NCBI GenBank assembly: GCA_004794785.1
Contig: SJOL01009857.1
Location: forward strand, 783,254 to 847,253
Source: Opisthorchis felineus
Taxonomy: Eukaryota > Platyhelminthes > Trematoda > Opisthorchiida > Opisthorchiidae
Direction: 5' to 3'
DNA length: 64,000 nt
A program made the position numbers and the translations under genes. The notes beneath the pieces are model-generated. The model was not told the DNA's origin, ran no database searches, and saw nothing but the letters and a program-made list of their open reading frames with translations. Positions within the stretch are counted from its first letter, which is position 1. Every line of letters starts with the position of its first letter. Shown here in pieces: positions 46,001-57,851 of the stretch.

Positions 46001-46661
46001 AATGGTGTGATCGGCGGACTAAGCCGTACTATGGGAGCTCTCTGATGAGTTGGTAGTCCATTCAGCCCACTTCTCAGATTTTTCGGGAAATGTTCTGTCG
46101 TGTACGCAGCACGCTACTGTTGTTAGTCGAAGAAGACAGTAGTAAGTGGAGCTGAATGTACACATCAGTGAAGCTTTACCTACCCATGTATGTAGACAAT
46201 ATGAACATGAACCAGGATATTATTCCACAAGAAAACCCCACTAAGCGGGAAAAACATGTATGTATGTATGTATGAATCAGAAATTCAAGTTCAGGAACCA
46301 CATGACCTTTTTCGGTTTGTTGCGCAAAACAGCAGATTGGCTAGATGACAAACCTCAGGGATTGAACACTCTTCTTTTGAAGTGTTTTGAACTGAGGAAC
46401 ACAATAAAAATAGCCAACTGAACAACCTTCTAAAAAATTTGCGTCCACATGACCCGTAGTGACAGTTTAATGTTCGTTTTATCGTCTGACTATCATGCAC
46501 TGACCATTGTAAAGAGCAATACCCAGATTATTGAGGGACAACTGGGCACATATGAGCTGACACTAAACAGTCCAATCCATTTTCGACAGCATTGGTGTGC
46601 CAACCAAGTACAGTTGTGATTGTCCGAAGAGTTTAACTAGTAGTAGTCTACGGCAGTGAAG

Positions 46662-46712
46662 CACCAGTGTCAACACTGATGTTGCTGTCTTTGATGATGA
46701 TGATGATTAACT
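46662..46712 (+). repeat. solo LINE-type 3' hairpin with GAT tail
   Basis: GCACCAGTGTCAACACTGATG forms a 9-bp stem with one C-A mismatch. It is followed by TTGCTGTCTT and a GATGATGATGATGA run. No LINE coding sequence lies upstream, so it is either a severely 5'-truncated LINE or part of a separate short element. Confidence 0.55.
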
Positions 46713-46803
46713 AGTAGGACTTACCAGTGAACTCCTAGTTATAAATCTAAAGATCTAAATCACTTCATCCGACCGGAATTTCAATTCCAGCGACTATTTT
46801 CGT

Positions 46804-47187
46804 TCACTGGATCCCTGACTGACCATCACCAGGGGAAACGAAGCTGCTAGTAGGTGTAGCCGGTTCCTGTGATGACTGTGATGGTTTCGCGTTCGGACCG
46901 TTATCCAAATGTGTGTACGACTCATATTCCTCTTCGCTTTCTTCTTTAATAGTTTCGGCGAAGCCCTTACTCGGAACAATCGATGACTTGTGATCTTCAT
47001 CATGCAGTTCGACGGACTGTTTCGAGGGTGATAAGCGTTCAGGAACAGTCAAAGATATCTGCAAATCCGGCTCGTCAGAAGCTGGCGAATCCATGACGTA
47101 AGGTTCTCGGACATGTAGGAGGGTTGGTCTACGCAGTATGCTCAGGACACTGGAACGCTTCGCACTGGGAAACCTAGTGGATGTGTC
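46804..47187 (-). CDS. candidate terminal exon of an unknown gene
   Basis: A 127-residue open stretch in phase 0 directly after a good acceptor (TCTGTTTTCCAG then GACACATCC at 47,187). It starts DTSTRFPSAKRSSVLSILRR, passes PTLLHVREPYVMDSPASDE and becomes acidic and Ser/Pro-rich (ETIKEESEEEYESY). It ends TPTSSFVSPGDGQSGIQ and a stop at 46,804. The composition resembles a disordered cytoplasmic tail. No family is recognised, and no upstream exon was found with confidence; a LINE-A copy fills much of the likely intron at 47.7-51.0 kb. It could also be chance. Confidence 0.33.
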   Translation of the reverse strand, partial: DTSTRFPSAKRSSVLSILRRPTLLHVREPYVMDSPASDEPDLQISLTVPERLSPSKQSVELHDEDHKSSIVPSKGFAETIKEESEEEYESYTHLDNGPNAKPSQSSQEPATPTSSFVSPGDGQSGIQ

Positions 47188-48339
47188 CTGGAAAACAGAT
47201 ATTCAAGATATGTTGAAACAGAGGCGAATCACACCTCGAGAGGGCATGTGAATATGCATTACAGAAAGAGCTTTATTTTCATTGCCACCTTTGGTAGCAA
47301 TAAAATGATGGCAAGTACAAACGTTTAGCCATCCTACAAAGGGAAAGTATGTCACTGGTAAAGGGATGACAGAAAGGATGAGAGGGTACAACACCAAACA
47401 ACAGTTAGGGTTGACATAAAGCTACTAGATCACCGTGTCGTTTTGGGGATGGAGCGGCGTAACAGACACTGGACGACGCTGTGCTCGGACCACTTGGCTG
47501 AATTAGCTTCATGAGCAGCAGCAACGATTCGTAATATTAATGGTGCCTAGACATTCGGACATTATTGAAACAAACGCGCCCTCATCACGTTACAGTAAGG
47601 GGCCGTAACCGAGAGCTTTAGTTGGGTAGTCTACCCAGAAAGTGACAACAAGGTCCTCGCCAAGACCGATAACTTTCAGGTATGGGAAAGAACAATTTAG
47701 GCCCTGGTGTGCATGGCGCGAGGCTTGACATGGCTTAATAGGCTTCAATGACCTTGCAACCGTCACGAAGAGACTGGACCTTACCGTGGTGTGCCTCCGT
47801 GGCCCATTGGGCTATACTGGGTGGCATCCATGCGATGCTCAGTCATTCATACCAAAGTGGTCAATGATTAGAGGTCTGACCAGCAGTTTCCTGGCCCTCC
47901 AGGTTGGGGATTAGAAGATGTGTGGTAGTGGTGATGCACTTTCATTTCCCGCCAAACACCGCTACCTTGCGGTCACGCTTTTGAGCCAAAGGGTTCGGTA
48001 GAGGACCCTAATTATCCTCCTGTCTAGGTCAGGGCGCCCTAGCAGTATCCCAGCCCGCGAACAACCATGACACTTACAACTAATAATACTCTCATGCCAC
48101 ATCGGCCGTCGTGTGGTGTCACCAGCCGGGTCGCCTTGCTTGCTGTATACAAAGGGCGGGTAAGCGAAAACATGCTACTGCTGACGCATCCCTTCTTACA
48201 CTTTCACGTTTGACTCTTCTACACTACCCCACCGAAATTTGAATACTCTCTCCGAAGATCCCAGCACTAGGAATGACCGTTTTTTTCGCCGTGCATCACA
48301 CTCAGCTGTAGCCTCTGTACGTCCAACTTCAGTAAAAAC

Positions 48340-49200
48340 CCAAAACGCACTGAAGTCTGTTTTCGAACCCCGAAAGCCTGTTGACATAGCCGCCTTTCAT
48401 GTTCGCACATTGGGGCAAGCAGGATAATAGGTGGCTCTTGCTCGTACGCTGGATTCCCTCTGCATTGATGTATGCTGTCTGTCAGAAATAAGGGTTCAAA
48501 ATTCCAGTACTGTGATTAAACTGACTGTCCTCTCGCTCTCTTCCAGGTTCCGGCTGTGCACCTCTGGTGATGCAGAGGCCGCTGCAGTTGGATATGCTGG
48601 GGTACTGTAATGACCGAGCGGAAGCGTCACTACTTTATTGGATAACCGCTGATAGTTGCCTCTGCGTCATTCGTTTGGCAAAGTCTGAGAGAATCAAGAG
48701 GAAGTGTGGTCCACCACACCCTGTTTAATGTGTCTGCGTACGCCCCAACTGACTGTCGCTCTGAATCCGCAAAGACAGTTCTTATGACAATCTAGGTGCT
48801 CATTTACAACGGCCACTTGGAAAATATATCCAAAGCGCTATTCAGAGCCGGAAGTCCTGTTTGCAGCACAATCCAGCCAACCGCATCGAAACATTGGATC
48901 TCTGATAAAACAGTGTCTTTGCCGGAGGCCCGGTGACAGATTCTCTCTGGCCGCAGCTACAAATCCACCCGGTGAAACTAAGTGTCGTTGTAGACCGAGG
49001 AGCTTGGTGGACCCAAGAGGCCAAAAATGCTGGGAACGTCCGCAGGCTGTTGAACTTGATTCGTTCGACTGGTCCTCGGAAACCTCTTGTCAGTGAAATT
49101 ATCAGGGACAAAGATGGCTTCCTGATATCGCGCAAAGGAGAACGTTTGGACCGGTGGGCACAACGATTCAGTTGGCCACCTGCTACCCCTATTCCGTAAT
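48340..49200 (+). pseudogene. LINE-A endonuclease and linker remnant (copy 2)
   Basis: The domain start reads FHVRTLGQAG, a stop follows, and DVCCLSEI-type sequence continues with a stop inside the domain near 48,610. The catalytic GDxN block is absent: the sequence jumps from the start of the AYAPT-like block (about 48,735) to the linker. The linker has RKPLVSEIIRDKDGFLISRK (49,080-49,140), as in copy 3. Confidence 0.65.
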
Positions 49201-49226
49201 CCTGGCCTTCAACAGAAAGGTGGACC

Positions 49227-50778
49227 GTGAATATGGAGCCGCCTTCAGTCTCAGAAGTGTCCGAGTGTATTTCTCTACTCAAGCGTCATCGTGCTGCTGG
49301 TCCTGACGACCTTCCACCTGCTCTTTTCAAGGATGGCGGTGGACTTCTCAGCCAGTGCCTGTCTAGCCTATTTGGGTCTATCTGGGAGAAAGAGACCGTC
49401 CCAGACAACTGGGGTGAATCGATAGTAGTGCCCATTTTCAAAAAGGGTACTCGCAGTGAATGTAGCAACCACAGAGGTGTTAGTTTGACTCCTGTTGTGA
49501 CAAGACTTCTGGCGTCACTGATTCTTCGTCGTCTTACGGTGGCACGCGAAACCTTGACTCGTGAGAATCAAGCGGGATTTCGACCGGGTAGAGGCTGCGT
49601 TGACCACATCTTCACACTCCGTCAGGTGTTAGAGCAACGCCATATGTACAGAAGACCCACAATCTTGGTATTCCTTGACTTCAAGGGTGCGTTCGATTCT
49701 GTCGATCGGTCATGTTGCTAACTACACTTGCTCAACAGGGTATGCCCCAGAAGTTTGTAAACACAATCCGATCCCTATATTCACATACTTCTGGGTGGGT
49801 GAGTGTATGGTGAGCTCTCGAAAAGCTTCCTTATAAAAAGTGGTGTCCGACAAAGGTGTTTACTCTCTCCGTTCTTGTTCAACTTCGTCAAAACCTCAGT
49901 GATCAAATTGTTGCTGGTGAGAACCTTGTAGATCTGGAGTACGCAGATGACATCGCCCTCATCTTTGAAGACCAAAGCGAAGCATAAGCCCTGTTGAATA
50001 AACTGACCATCGTCACACCATCGTTCGGCATGCGCCTTGCACCTTCAGAGTGCAAAGTCATGCTTCAGAACCTGCAGTCTCTGAATATACCCCTTACAAT
50101 TCAAGGAGAAGCACTGGAAGTTGCGGGGAATTTTACATACCTCGGTAGTTGTATTAGACAGAAATGTGTCTGATGAAGTCAGCGCACGAATCTCGAAGGA
50201 TAGAATCACGTTTGCTAATTTGCGTCACTTGTGGCGTCAAAAAGGTATCTCACTAGATCTTAAGAGTCGTGTGTACCAGGCTACGGTAAGGGCTGTGTTG
50301 TTGTATGGGTGCGAGACATGGCCTCTGCTTTTGGACAGATGATGTGAGGCGTCTTCAGGTTTTTGACCACCGATGCCTCAGAATTGTTGCTGGTTTTGGG
50401 TGGCATCAGCGGATTAGTAACGAGGGGATCAGAAAACGGGTATTTGGTTGTGTCGCGGGTACTTCAATCACGGAAAACATCCAGCACCATCAATGGCGAT
50501 GGCTCAGCCATGTGCTACAGATGCCGAAACAGCGTCTACCAAAACGAGTGTTATTCTCTATGCCTGCTTCAGAATGGCGCAAACTGCGAGGTGGACAACG
50601 TATGGCTGGGCAGAAGGGTGTGAAAGAGATTACGAAGAGTTTGGGTGTTGTTGGTGTTGCACGCCTTCCAGGATTGGGTCCCCGTGACACCGCCTGCGCT
50701 TGGCTTGAGGCATTACAACAAATGGCGGTTGATCGATGTCTGGAGTTCGTGCTTTCAGTTTCCAGATTGTTTGATTGA
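49227..50778 (+). pseudogene. LINE-A reverse transcriptase remnant (copy 2)
   Basis: A clean 164-codon stretch (49,227-49,721) carries the first RT blocks: [57 protein letters not shown] and [14 protein letters not shown]. After frame changes come LEYADDIALIFEDQ with YADD intact (about 49,940), NFTYLGSCI (50,130) and the C-terminal domain (50,121-50,778), ending before a TGA. Frameshifts lie near 49,720, 49,850, 50,150 and 50,330. The catalytic residues are kept while the frame is not. Confidence 0.85.
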
Positions 50779-50964
50779 GCTCTTGGAGGTGTAGGCATCT
50801 CAGAATGCTTGAGATAGGCTAGCATCAGGTTCCCTCCCCCGCCTACTCTTTTTCTCTTCTTTGCGCTCTAAAGCTTTAAATATAATTAGATGAACCTTGC
50901 GGTTGTACGGCAGTGAAGAATCAGCGTCAACAATGATGCCGCTGTCCCCGATGATGATGGCCGA

Positions 50965-53095
50965 CTTTCCAGGAAACTGCTATGAATATGAACTGGAAAA
51001 AAACCTACGCATACTATATGTGCCAAAAACAACCCATGGGCCCATGTTGTGCTCTGATAATTTAGACTACCTAACAGCTGAGGGCGGTTATACTGAAGTT
51101 AACTAAAAGTGATCAGATGCTAGAAGATCTTTGAACTGGAAGAGCCAAGTGATATAATTACAAAATTGGAGTGCCACTTCAGTACTGCTGTAGTATCGGT
51201 AAAATTTACTTCGCAGAACGACGCGAACCGACGAACGCTGTTTGCACCTTGATAATGAGTGGGTTGATATCATCAGTCAAGGAACAATCAGGGTGCACGC
51301 AAAAACCAACCAATATACGTGGACCGACCAACAAACTCGATCTTTTCATTCTGAGGTATCAGACTGAAAACCCTAAATACTTTGAAATCTGAGTGCCCAA
51401 TACGCATGACGAAGTGAGAGATCGCATTCACCATTTTGTTCAGCCTAAGTTATGAAGGCTTGTGGTAATCAACTAGTCCAAATCCATCGGGCGGGCTGTA
51501 AATATCATAAGCGACGCTTTAGTAACCCCAAATCGAACAAGCGATGAGAGACGAGGAATCAACACACTTCAGTGTATTCTGTTCCAATGAATGTGTTGTA
51601 TTAGAATATGACTTCACTCAGTCTCCCACAGTGTCAAGCAAAAAACTTGTGAACGTCCAACCTAGCGGCAAACACTGAAGAGAGGGGAGTGTGTATGTAA
51701 AACGGTTGATGTAGTCAGCAGAGCGACGAAATTCCACAAGAACAACACGGATATTGGTCAACCGTTGGAGTTTTTGATGTAACCTCCGAACAGCAGGACG
51801 TCTTACATGAAGACTACAAGTGGCGAGTCTTCTCCACTTCCCTGATTCTCCTCTTAGAAGTACGAAGTAGTCGCGAGAGATTAACGCTACGTCGCAGGTT
51901 TCTCAGTACATTTTAAAACTTATTCGACGTCCACCCTTCGCCGATCCACAACACTCCGGACGCGCACGTACAATGAGTTCCCAATGGCCAAATGGGGCGT
52001 TTGTCTTAGGATGCAATGCTGTCACGGCCGTTAACCGTTCGTTGCTCAAAAAAGGGCCGAGTATTGAGTACACAAATAATATTCTCCAAAAAGGTATTCG
52101 GGCAAGAAACGTGCGATTAGACAGAAGTGAAGACGAGAGTGATGTTACTTCACCGTTATTCCGAACTAAACGCTTCGTGTGTGGCGCAGTAAAAAACTTG
52201 GATCTTGTGGGGGTGTGTAAAGAGAACACTGGAAGCTGATGCGTTCAAAATCCGCGAATGAATGAGAGAGATCTGCATTCGTGGTAAGCACGCAATTAGG
52301 AAGTCACAGGTCTCCGCCCTGAACTCGTACTAAAGTCTTACTGCCTTACCTATAAATGTTTTCAACGATGTTCAAGACTTTAGTGGTTGGTGTCGGTCAA
52401 GCGTGCATCATTGTTGTGAGTTCCTCGGCAATTTCATTTGAATTAATTCCAACCTTGAATAGCACCAGAATTTGAGGGAAACAATGAACTGATACTCTCT
52501 ATAGGTAGTAGAGAGACAGGCAGCAAATATGCTAACGGTGTAACTATTTAACTGACTTGAATTGTACTGAATGAAGAGTACTCTATTCTTTTTGCGCTCT
52601 CGCTTGTTCCATTTGGTTAGGCGCGACTATATCTACAGTAGCCCCAAGCGAAAACGTAACAAGAGACAAATTCGAGGGAATATGCCTATCTGACCAAAGG
52701 GCGCTGGAACAAGTCGGGCGACTGCGAGTGAAACTTGCGTAGGTTGGGCCAGAGATTCCGACTGTGATCATCGGTCATAATATGGTGGGTCACGCAGCCT
52801 ACCATGTCAGCACGAATTCGGTTTACCGGTTGTTGCTAGGTTCAGTTGACGTGTACTTGATCAACCGCAAGTCCATAGAAGTCTTGAAGTTATGGTCTGA
52901 TAGCTTCAAGTCAGTGATCAGTGATCCTACACTGGAAGTCCCAGCTTCAGATTAGCTTGCCTACCTGAGTCCCAGTATACACTAGTTTGACGCGCAGTTT
53001 CGCTAAACTGGATGATAAAGGAAGTATCTGCCCTCGTTGGCACCTAAAAGAAATATTGGCTTTTCTGGTCTTTAAAATATGAACGAACTCTGCGG
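50965..53095. other. no gene recognised
   Basis: Overlapping open frames on both strands at 51.9-52.2 kb were examined and not accepted. No known repeat was seen. Confidence 0.35.
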
Positions 53096-53111
53096 TTACA
53101 TGACAGAGAAG

Positions 53112-53148
53112 CACCAATTCAAACACTGATGTTGCCAGCTATGATGAT
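53112..53148 (+). repeat. solo LINE-type 3' hairpin with GAT tail (worn)
   Basis: GCACCAATTCAAACACTGATGTTGCC followed by ATGATGATG. The hairpin has several mismatches. The preceding CTCTGCGGTTACATGACAGAG resembles the block before the hairpin in LINE-A. No LINE ORF is attached. Confidence 0.5.
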
Positions 53149-53149
53149 G

Positions 53150-55195
53150 CGTGTTGGAGAATTGGTGGTAGTGATAATTTGGTCGTTCACTCAAAGTATT
53201 TACTTTCAGTGTTAGCAGGAAATTAATGGTTAGAGCTCACAAGGTTTCCCTGCATTCAGACGGATATTGTTGCTCCCTGGTTTTGTCGTCCATACGTTAG
53301 AAGTCCGTGCTATGTAATACTTCACTGAATTATCTTAAGACAACTCACACAATCGTATGATAAAGAAACACCACCCTTATGCGACGCGTTATTTCAAGTC
53401 TTTGACTTGAGTCTTTGACTTTCCTCAGACTCGCATGACAGTAAGACGCACAATAAAGCACAGTTTAAGGGAAAATGAACGTCTGTGAATCGCCGTGGTT
53501 GGTTCATCTCACATCCTGCCAAGGGTCCTCAAGGCGGGTGTTTTTTTTCTGAAGTACAGATACAACAAAAAAGGATCATCAAAGGTTTGATTCATTTCTA
53601 ATTCGCAACCACCAAGCCGGGTGCCTCCACGATGGCGTTCCCGCTCGAACCTGATTTGGTGGAAAATCCCTCGGGAGAGGCTGCTCTGTTGGGGCAGCCA
53701 GGAAGTCATTTTCACCGTAGTTTCTGCGCTCCGGAACGCTTATCATGCTTACCTTTGTTTCCTTGATGAGACATCTCATGCAGAAAAGAACTGTGTCAGG
53801 GGACTCACCTGAGCAGACCTTACACCCGTCATAGAAATAAGGGATCCAATAAAGTCGGTAGATGACTGCAAACTGAAAAAAGAAGCGAAAGTAGCGATAG
53901 TCGATAACAGCATGGAAACCGCAGTTCGCTTTGTTCACACAGAACATTCAAGAGCATGACCTGCAGATGTAAGCAGCATCCAGATGACCAACAAACAACC
54001 GACCAAGAATTAGTTGAACAAGAGCTTACCAGTTCAGTTTGCCAGCTGTAAACCGCTTAGGCTGGTTAGTTCACCGGAAACACGCGAATAATGGGTTACG
54101 TTTTACTCGCGGTGGGGGAGTCGGGATAACTGCGTATGGAGACACCGACTTTAATGCATGTGTACCACTGGTTCTGTGATTAGGTTATGTCTGCTAGTGT
54201 AAATGACTGTTGCTGTGCCTTTTCCCGACCTGGAAAACGACAGCTGCCAATAAGCCTGGCTTTCAAACCCCGTTTCCACATTTTAAAATAATCATCAGCA
54301 TCCTGCACATGGCTTGGTGTAGACAGCTCTGCAAAGTAGACGGTTCTTTGACATGCGAAGCATGTATCCTGACCTGGGTAACCAGATGAGTGACTAGTTT
54401 GTCAAACATAAGTGAATTGCTCCCTTAAAAAATAGACCGGACACTGCTTCGGAGATAAAGATTACCAGTCAATGAAAGTAACTACACCTTCAGCACGTAT
54501 TAGCCATAAAGCGGTATGGATCGTGCTGCAGTGTTGTAGACCCTGACCTTGCAGGACAGGCTTATTAAGCTACCTGTCAGTTGTTCATCATCCACGCGGA
54601 CGAAGTAGACCACAGTTACTAAGTGTCAAGTTCGATTGAGGGAACAATCATTGTGCACTGATGATCTGCAAGCACATGAGTTATTCGATAAGATAATCAC
54701 GCTGTGCACGAGTGTTGAACGTCAAAGCTGGTTAATCGAAAACTATCAGTGCGTACTCAATCAGTACAAGAGGAGTAGGCCACTAGCAGATATCAATACG
54801 TCATGAAGAAGGTAGGGAGTAGCAAACCCATCTCAGATAAATCCTTAATCAGAAAAATACTGGAATTGATTCCGCAAGATAATCAGTTTTTCTAGCAAAT
54901 ACTTTATCTGTGTACAAACGTCCCTTGATTGCTACACACGAGTCAGCTGCACCGCTGCCGAAGAAAGGCACACGTCCCGTGAGCAACTTTCTTCCTATCT
55001 GGAAGATCAATTCAGTTGGAGGAATGTTACATGAGTAGCGGTGCGGATAACAGGTATCAAGTGTTTCCCTTGCTTATTTAATGAGACTATTTTTGAATGC
55101 TCATAGTTAATGATATACACCTTCACAAAAAATCTGCATAAAACTGAGGAAATTGTCTGATGAACATCGTTCTGCTCCTGTATTGCTACAATTTG
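53150..55195. other. no gene recognised
   Basis: A 122-codon minus-strand frame (53,579-53,947) has no family match. Nothing else recognisable. Confidence 0.35.
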
Positions 55196-55200
55196 GTTCC

Positions 55201-55343
55201 CGACCTAAAGCTGCCACCTTAACGTGGTAGTCGGGCTTCAGTGCTGCAATGATCCCGCGGGCTACACTGGCTGGAACTTCGTTCCACAAGGTGCAACCAT
55301 GCCAGGAAGGCCAAAGGGGAGCAGTCAGACTAAGAGCAGCGAA
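55201..55343 (+). repeat. direct repeat unit 1
   Basis: About 143 bp, from CGACCTAAAGCTGCCACC to AGAGCAGCGAAAC. Highly similar to unit 2, 400 bp downstream, including an identical 19-base GCTGGAACTTCGTTCCACA. Confidence 0.8.
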
Positions 55344-55602
55344 ACGTCTCATATTCACATTAACCAAGTAAATGAAGCTTTCCTCCTGACGCATTTCTGG
55401 CCTTGTTAATGTGTCTGTGTTTTGGTGTACGAATTTTCCTTCAGGTGCGACGGAGAACGATCGTAGTATAAGAAGCGGTATCGAGCTTCCGAGTTGTGCA
55501 TCCGTTTGCTCTGGCTCTCACATGCTTCCAACGGTCCTCGACCTGGTGTCTTACTGCGTTAAACTGGGGTTCTCACTGCCTTCATCTACTTCATGATCTC
55601 CC

Positions 55603-55745
55603 AACCTAAAGCTGTCGCCTTGTCGTCGTGGTCGGGCTTGAGTGCTGCAATGATCCCACGGGCTACATTGGCTGGAACTTCGTTCCACAAGGTGCAACCA
55701 TGCCAGGAAGGCCAAACGGGAGCAGTCGGACCAAGAGCAGCGAGA
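55603..55745 (+). repeat. direct repeat unit 2
   Basis: Second copy of the preceding unit in the same orientation. The spacer between units shows no duplication. The pair lies just upstream of a LINE-B copy and may be part of its leader. Confidence 0.8.
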
Positions 55746-56499
55746 ACTCATACTACGAGTAATTGTGCTAAGCTGCGGTCGGGGGTTAAATTCATACTGT
55801 CCTCTGCGATAGGAGTGTGAAGGCGGTAAGGTGGGTCCCCCCAGGCGACCAGCATGTTTATATTCATGAAAGCAGTAATGTAGACTTCCCTTGAGAAAGG
55901 ACGGGTTAAAAAAGTCGTCCTAGAAACCGCACACTCCGATCGCCCAAAACTTGAATGCGACCGCCGGCGCATTATTCAATACGGTCGAAATCAGTTTAAA
56001 ACCAAAGAGTCCGGTGTTGCTCAAAAGGCACCTGCTGTGCGCAGCCGCATCAGGAGTGAGACAGTAATGCTTTACATCCTGCGCCCTGGGGTTAGGCCAA
56101 GCAACTGCAGCTGAGCAGGTAAGAATATTGGGTGATCTGCTCCTGGGCGGGTACAAAGTGAGAACGCTACTGCCCGCTGCCTGGCCTGTCAGACTTTTGA
56201 GTCCCAGAGCAAAACCCTACATCCCCCCACTGCCTTGGGCGTCAGACTTTTGAGTCAAAGGATCAATGTGCGGTACCTCAAACAAACCCCCTTCTTCTGC
56301 CTCGGCAACCGGGAAATATTATTTGCCCACACAGTTCTTTGTCCGTCGATGTTCTCCCCAACCCATTCCCAACACACAAGCAAACGTTGCTAGGTCATTT
56401 GATTGCCATGACCGATGTGCCTTATGCGATTCGCTGCCTATTAACAATAAACAATATAACACCTTGCTGAATCCACGAAATCATTCCTACATCGCAGCT

Positions 56500-57380
56500 T
56501 TTAAAGTCCATACTCTATGTGAACTGGCAAACAGAAAATGCTTGTGAAGACCTTATACTCCCTTAAAATTGATGTATGTTGTGTCTCAGAAACCCGCATA
56601 CAAGACCCAAGCGTGCTTATACACCTCAAAGCGCCAAGGACGAACTCAGCTCTTTCACGTTCCTCCGTCCGTGTGTCCGGTAATCCACAAGCGATGACTC
56701 GTGGAATAAATGGTGTGCGAATTGCACTCAGCCCCAGAGCTGAACGCACTTTGCGGGATTGGATCCAAGTGAACAACCGTCTTTAGGCCGTCCGGTTATC
56801 CAGCTCAATCAAGTTCAATGCCTTTCGACATAAAAAGCATTGACTGTTTGTAGTGTCGGCTTATGCTTCACTGGACTGCAGTTCTAATGCTGAGAAGGAT
56901 GCTTTCTATCCAGAGCTATCCGGGTTTATGCGTCGAGCAAGAATCACTGGTACTGTGATCCTTTCTGGCGATGAGTGTCCAAGTCGGTCGTCTGAGCTTC
57001 TTGGAATCACACTTGGGCGGTCGATTCGGAGTTGATGCTCATCGCACAGACAACGGAGAGCGACTGCTCCAGTTGTGCGCTCATCATCAACTGTTTCTAG
57101 CCAGTACGAGCATCCACCATACACGTTCCCACCGTGTAACCTGGCGGCCACCAACAGCAAATCAACCGTGGACCTAGTTGGGTCATGTGGCCATCAGCCA
57201 AAGTTGGAGAGCCACAAATCAAGACTGCCGTTCCTTCTAGGGAATACAACTGGATTCCGATCACTCAACGTAGCATGCACCCCTGAAAGTTCGTTTCCCC
57301 TCAGGCCATCGCAAGTCAGCAAGAAGTATGCCAATCCACCACTTTCGAGGAACTACCATAGCTCCACAGTATCGATCTGA
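56500..57380 (+). pseudogene. LINE-B endonuclease remnant
   Basis: 56,538-56,786 holds LKIDVCCVSETRIQDPSVLI, the first AP-endonuclease block with the conserved Glu. The following INGVRIALSPRAERTLRDW fits the next block. Then SAYASLDCSSNAEKDAFYPE, ILSGDECPSRSSELL (where GDxN is expected but reads GDEC), GGRFGVDAHRTDNGERL and RSHRVTWRPPTANQP. The catalytic Asn is therefore replaced. Frames change between blocks. Confidence 0.7.
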
Positions 57381-57851
57381 GCTAGCTCGACAATAAACCA
57401 ATACTGTACTGGTAGCGAGCATGTGGATGAAGCATGGGAAAATGTGAAGGCAGCTATGCTAGTGGTTTTCAGTGCTGTCTATCCGACTTCACCGATACTG
57501 TCAAATGACCACAGGATATCGTCGACATCGCTGGTCCCGATTGATGCCAGGAAATCCATACCAGCAGGCAACGAGTACGACGGCGCACGCAAACCCTTCA
57601 AACACCAAATATTGAAGAGCCTAAAAAAGACCGAGAGCTCTGGCTGACATCAAAAGCTCGGGAGATGAAGGCTTTTGCTACCGGAAACAGCCGTGTCCTA
57701 TATCAGCTGATACGAACGACTGGCCCTAAGAGAGCAGCGGTCAGTTAAACCATAAGCGAAAAAGGAGACTCATTAATGCGGTCATAAAAAAACGTCGACT
57801 GGAAAGATGGGCCGAACACTTCGAAGCACAGTTTAGCTGGCCTCCTGCAAC

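Larger units (their letters stand above)
38320..46620. other. 8.3 kb without a recognisable gene
   Basis: I found no frame with family motifs or convincing splice support. It does hold an ATT microsatellite (38,912-38,940), a G21 run (39,577-39,597), a worn R1 piece (about 40,010-40,080) and a TATG repeat (46,256-46,275). A minus-strand open stretch at 44,586-44,841 with a good acceptor is noted under rejected items. Confidence 0.35.
47740..50960 (+). mobile_element. LINE-A copy 2 (longest, with 3' end)
   Basis: Shares its leader with copy 1 from about 47,740 (GGGCTATACTGGGTGGCATCC). The leader holds a tRNA-like stretch and, at 48,020-48,060, the block it shares with the SINE body. Endonuclease remains follow (48.2-49.2 kb), then RT (49.2-50.8 kb) and a 3' UTR with CTTTAAATATAATTAGATGAA, a decayed hairpin at 50,919-50,938 and GATGATGATGG. 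It is the best-preserved LINE-A in the window, yet it still has stops and frameshifts. Confidence 0.87.

Noticed and set aside
51973..52239. 88-codon + frame overlapping a 108-codon minus frame
   Set aside because: Both read plausibly, neither matches a known family, and no splice context distinguishes them.
53579..53947. 122-codon minus frame containing a possible AG|GTGAG...AAAG|GTAAGC exon
   Set aside because: The implied exon is about 61 bp and cannot be linked to any neighbour.
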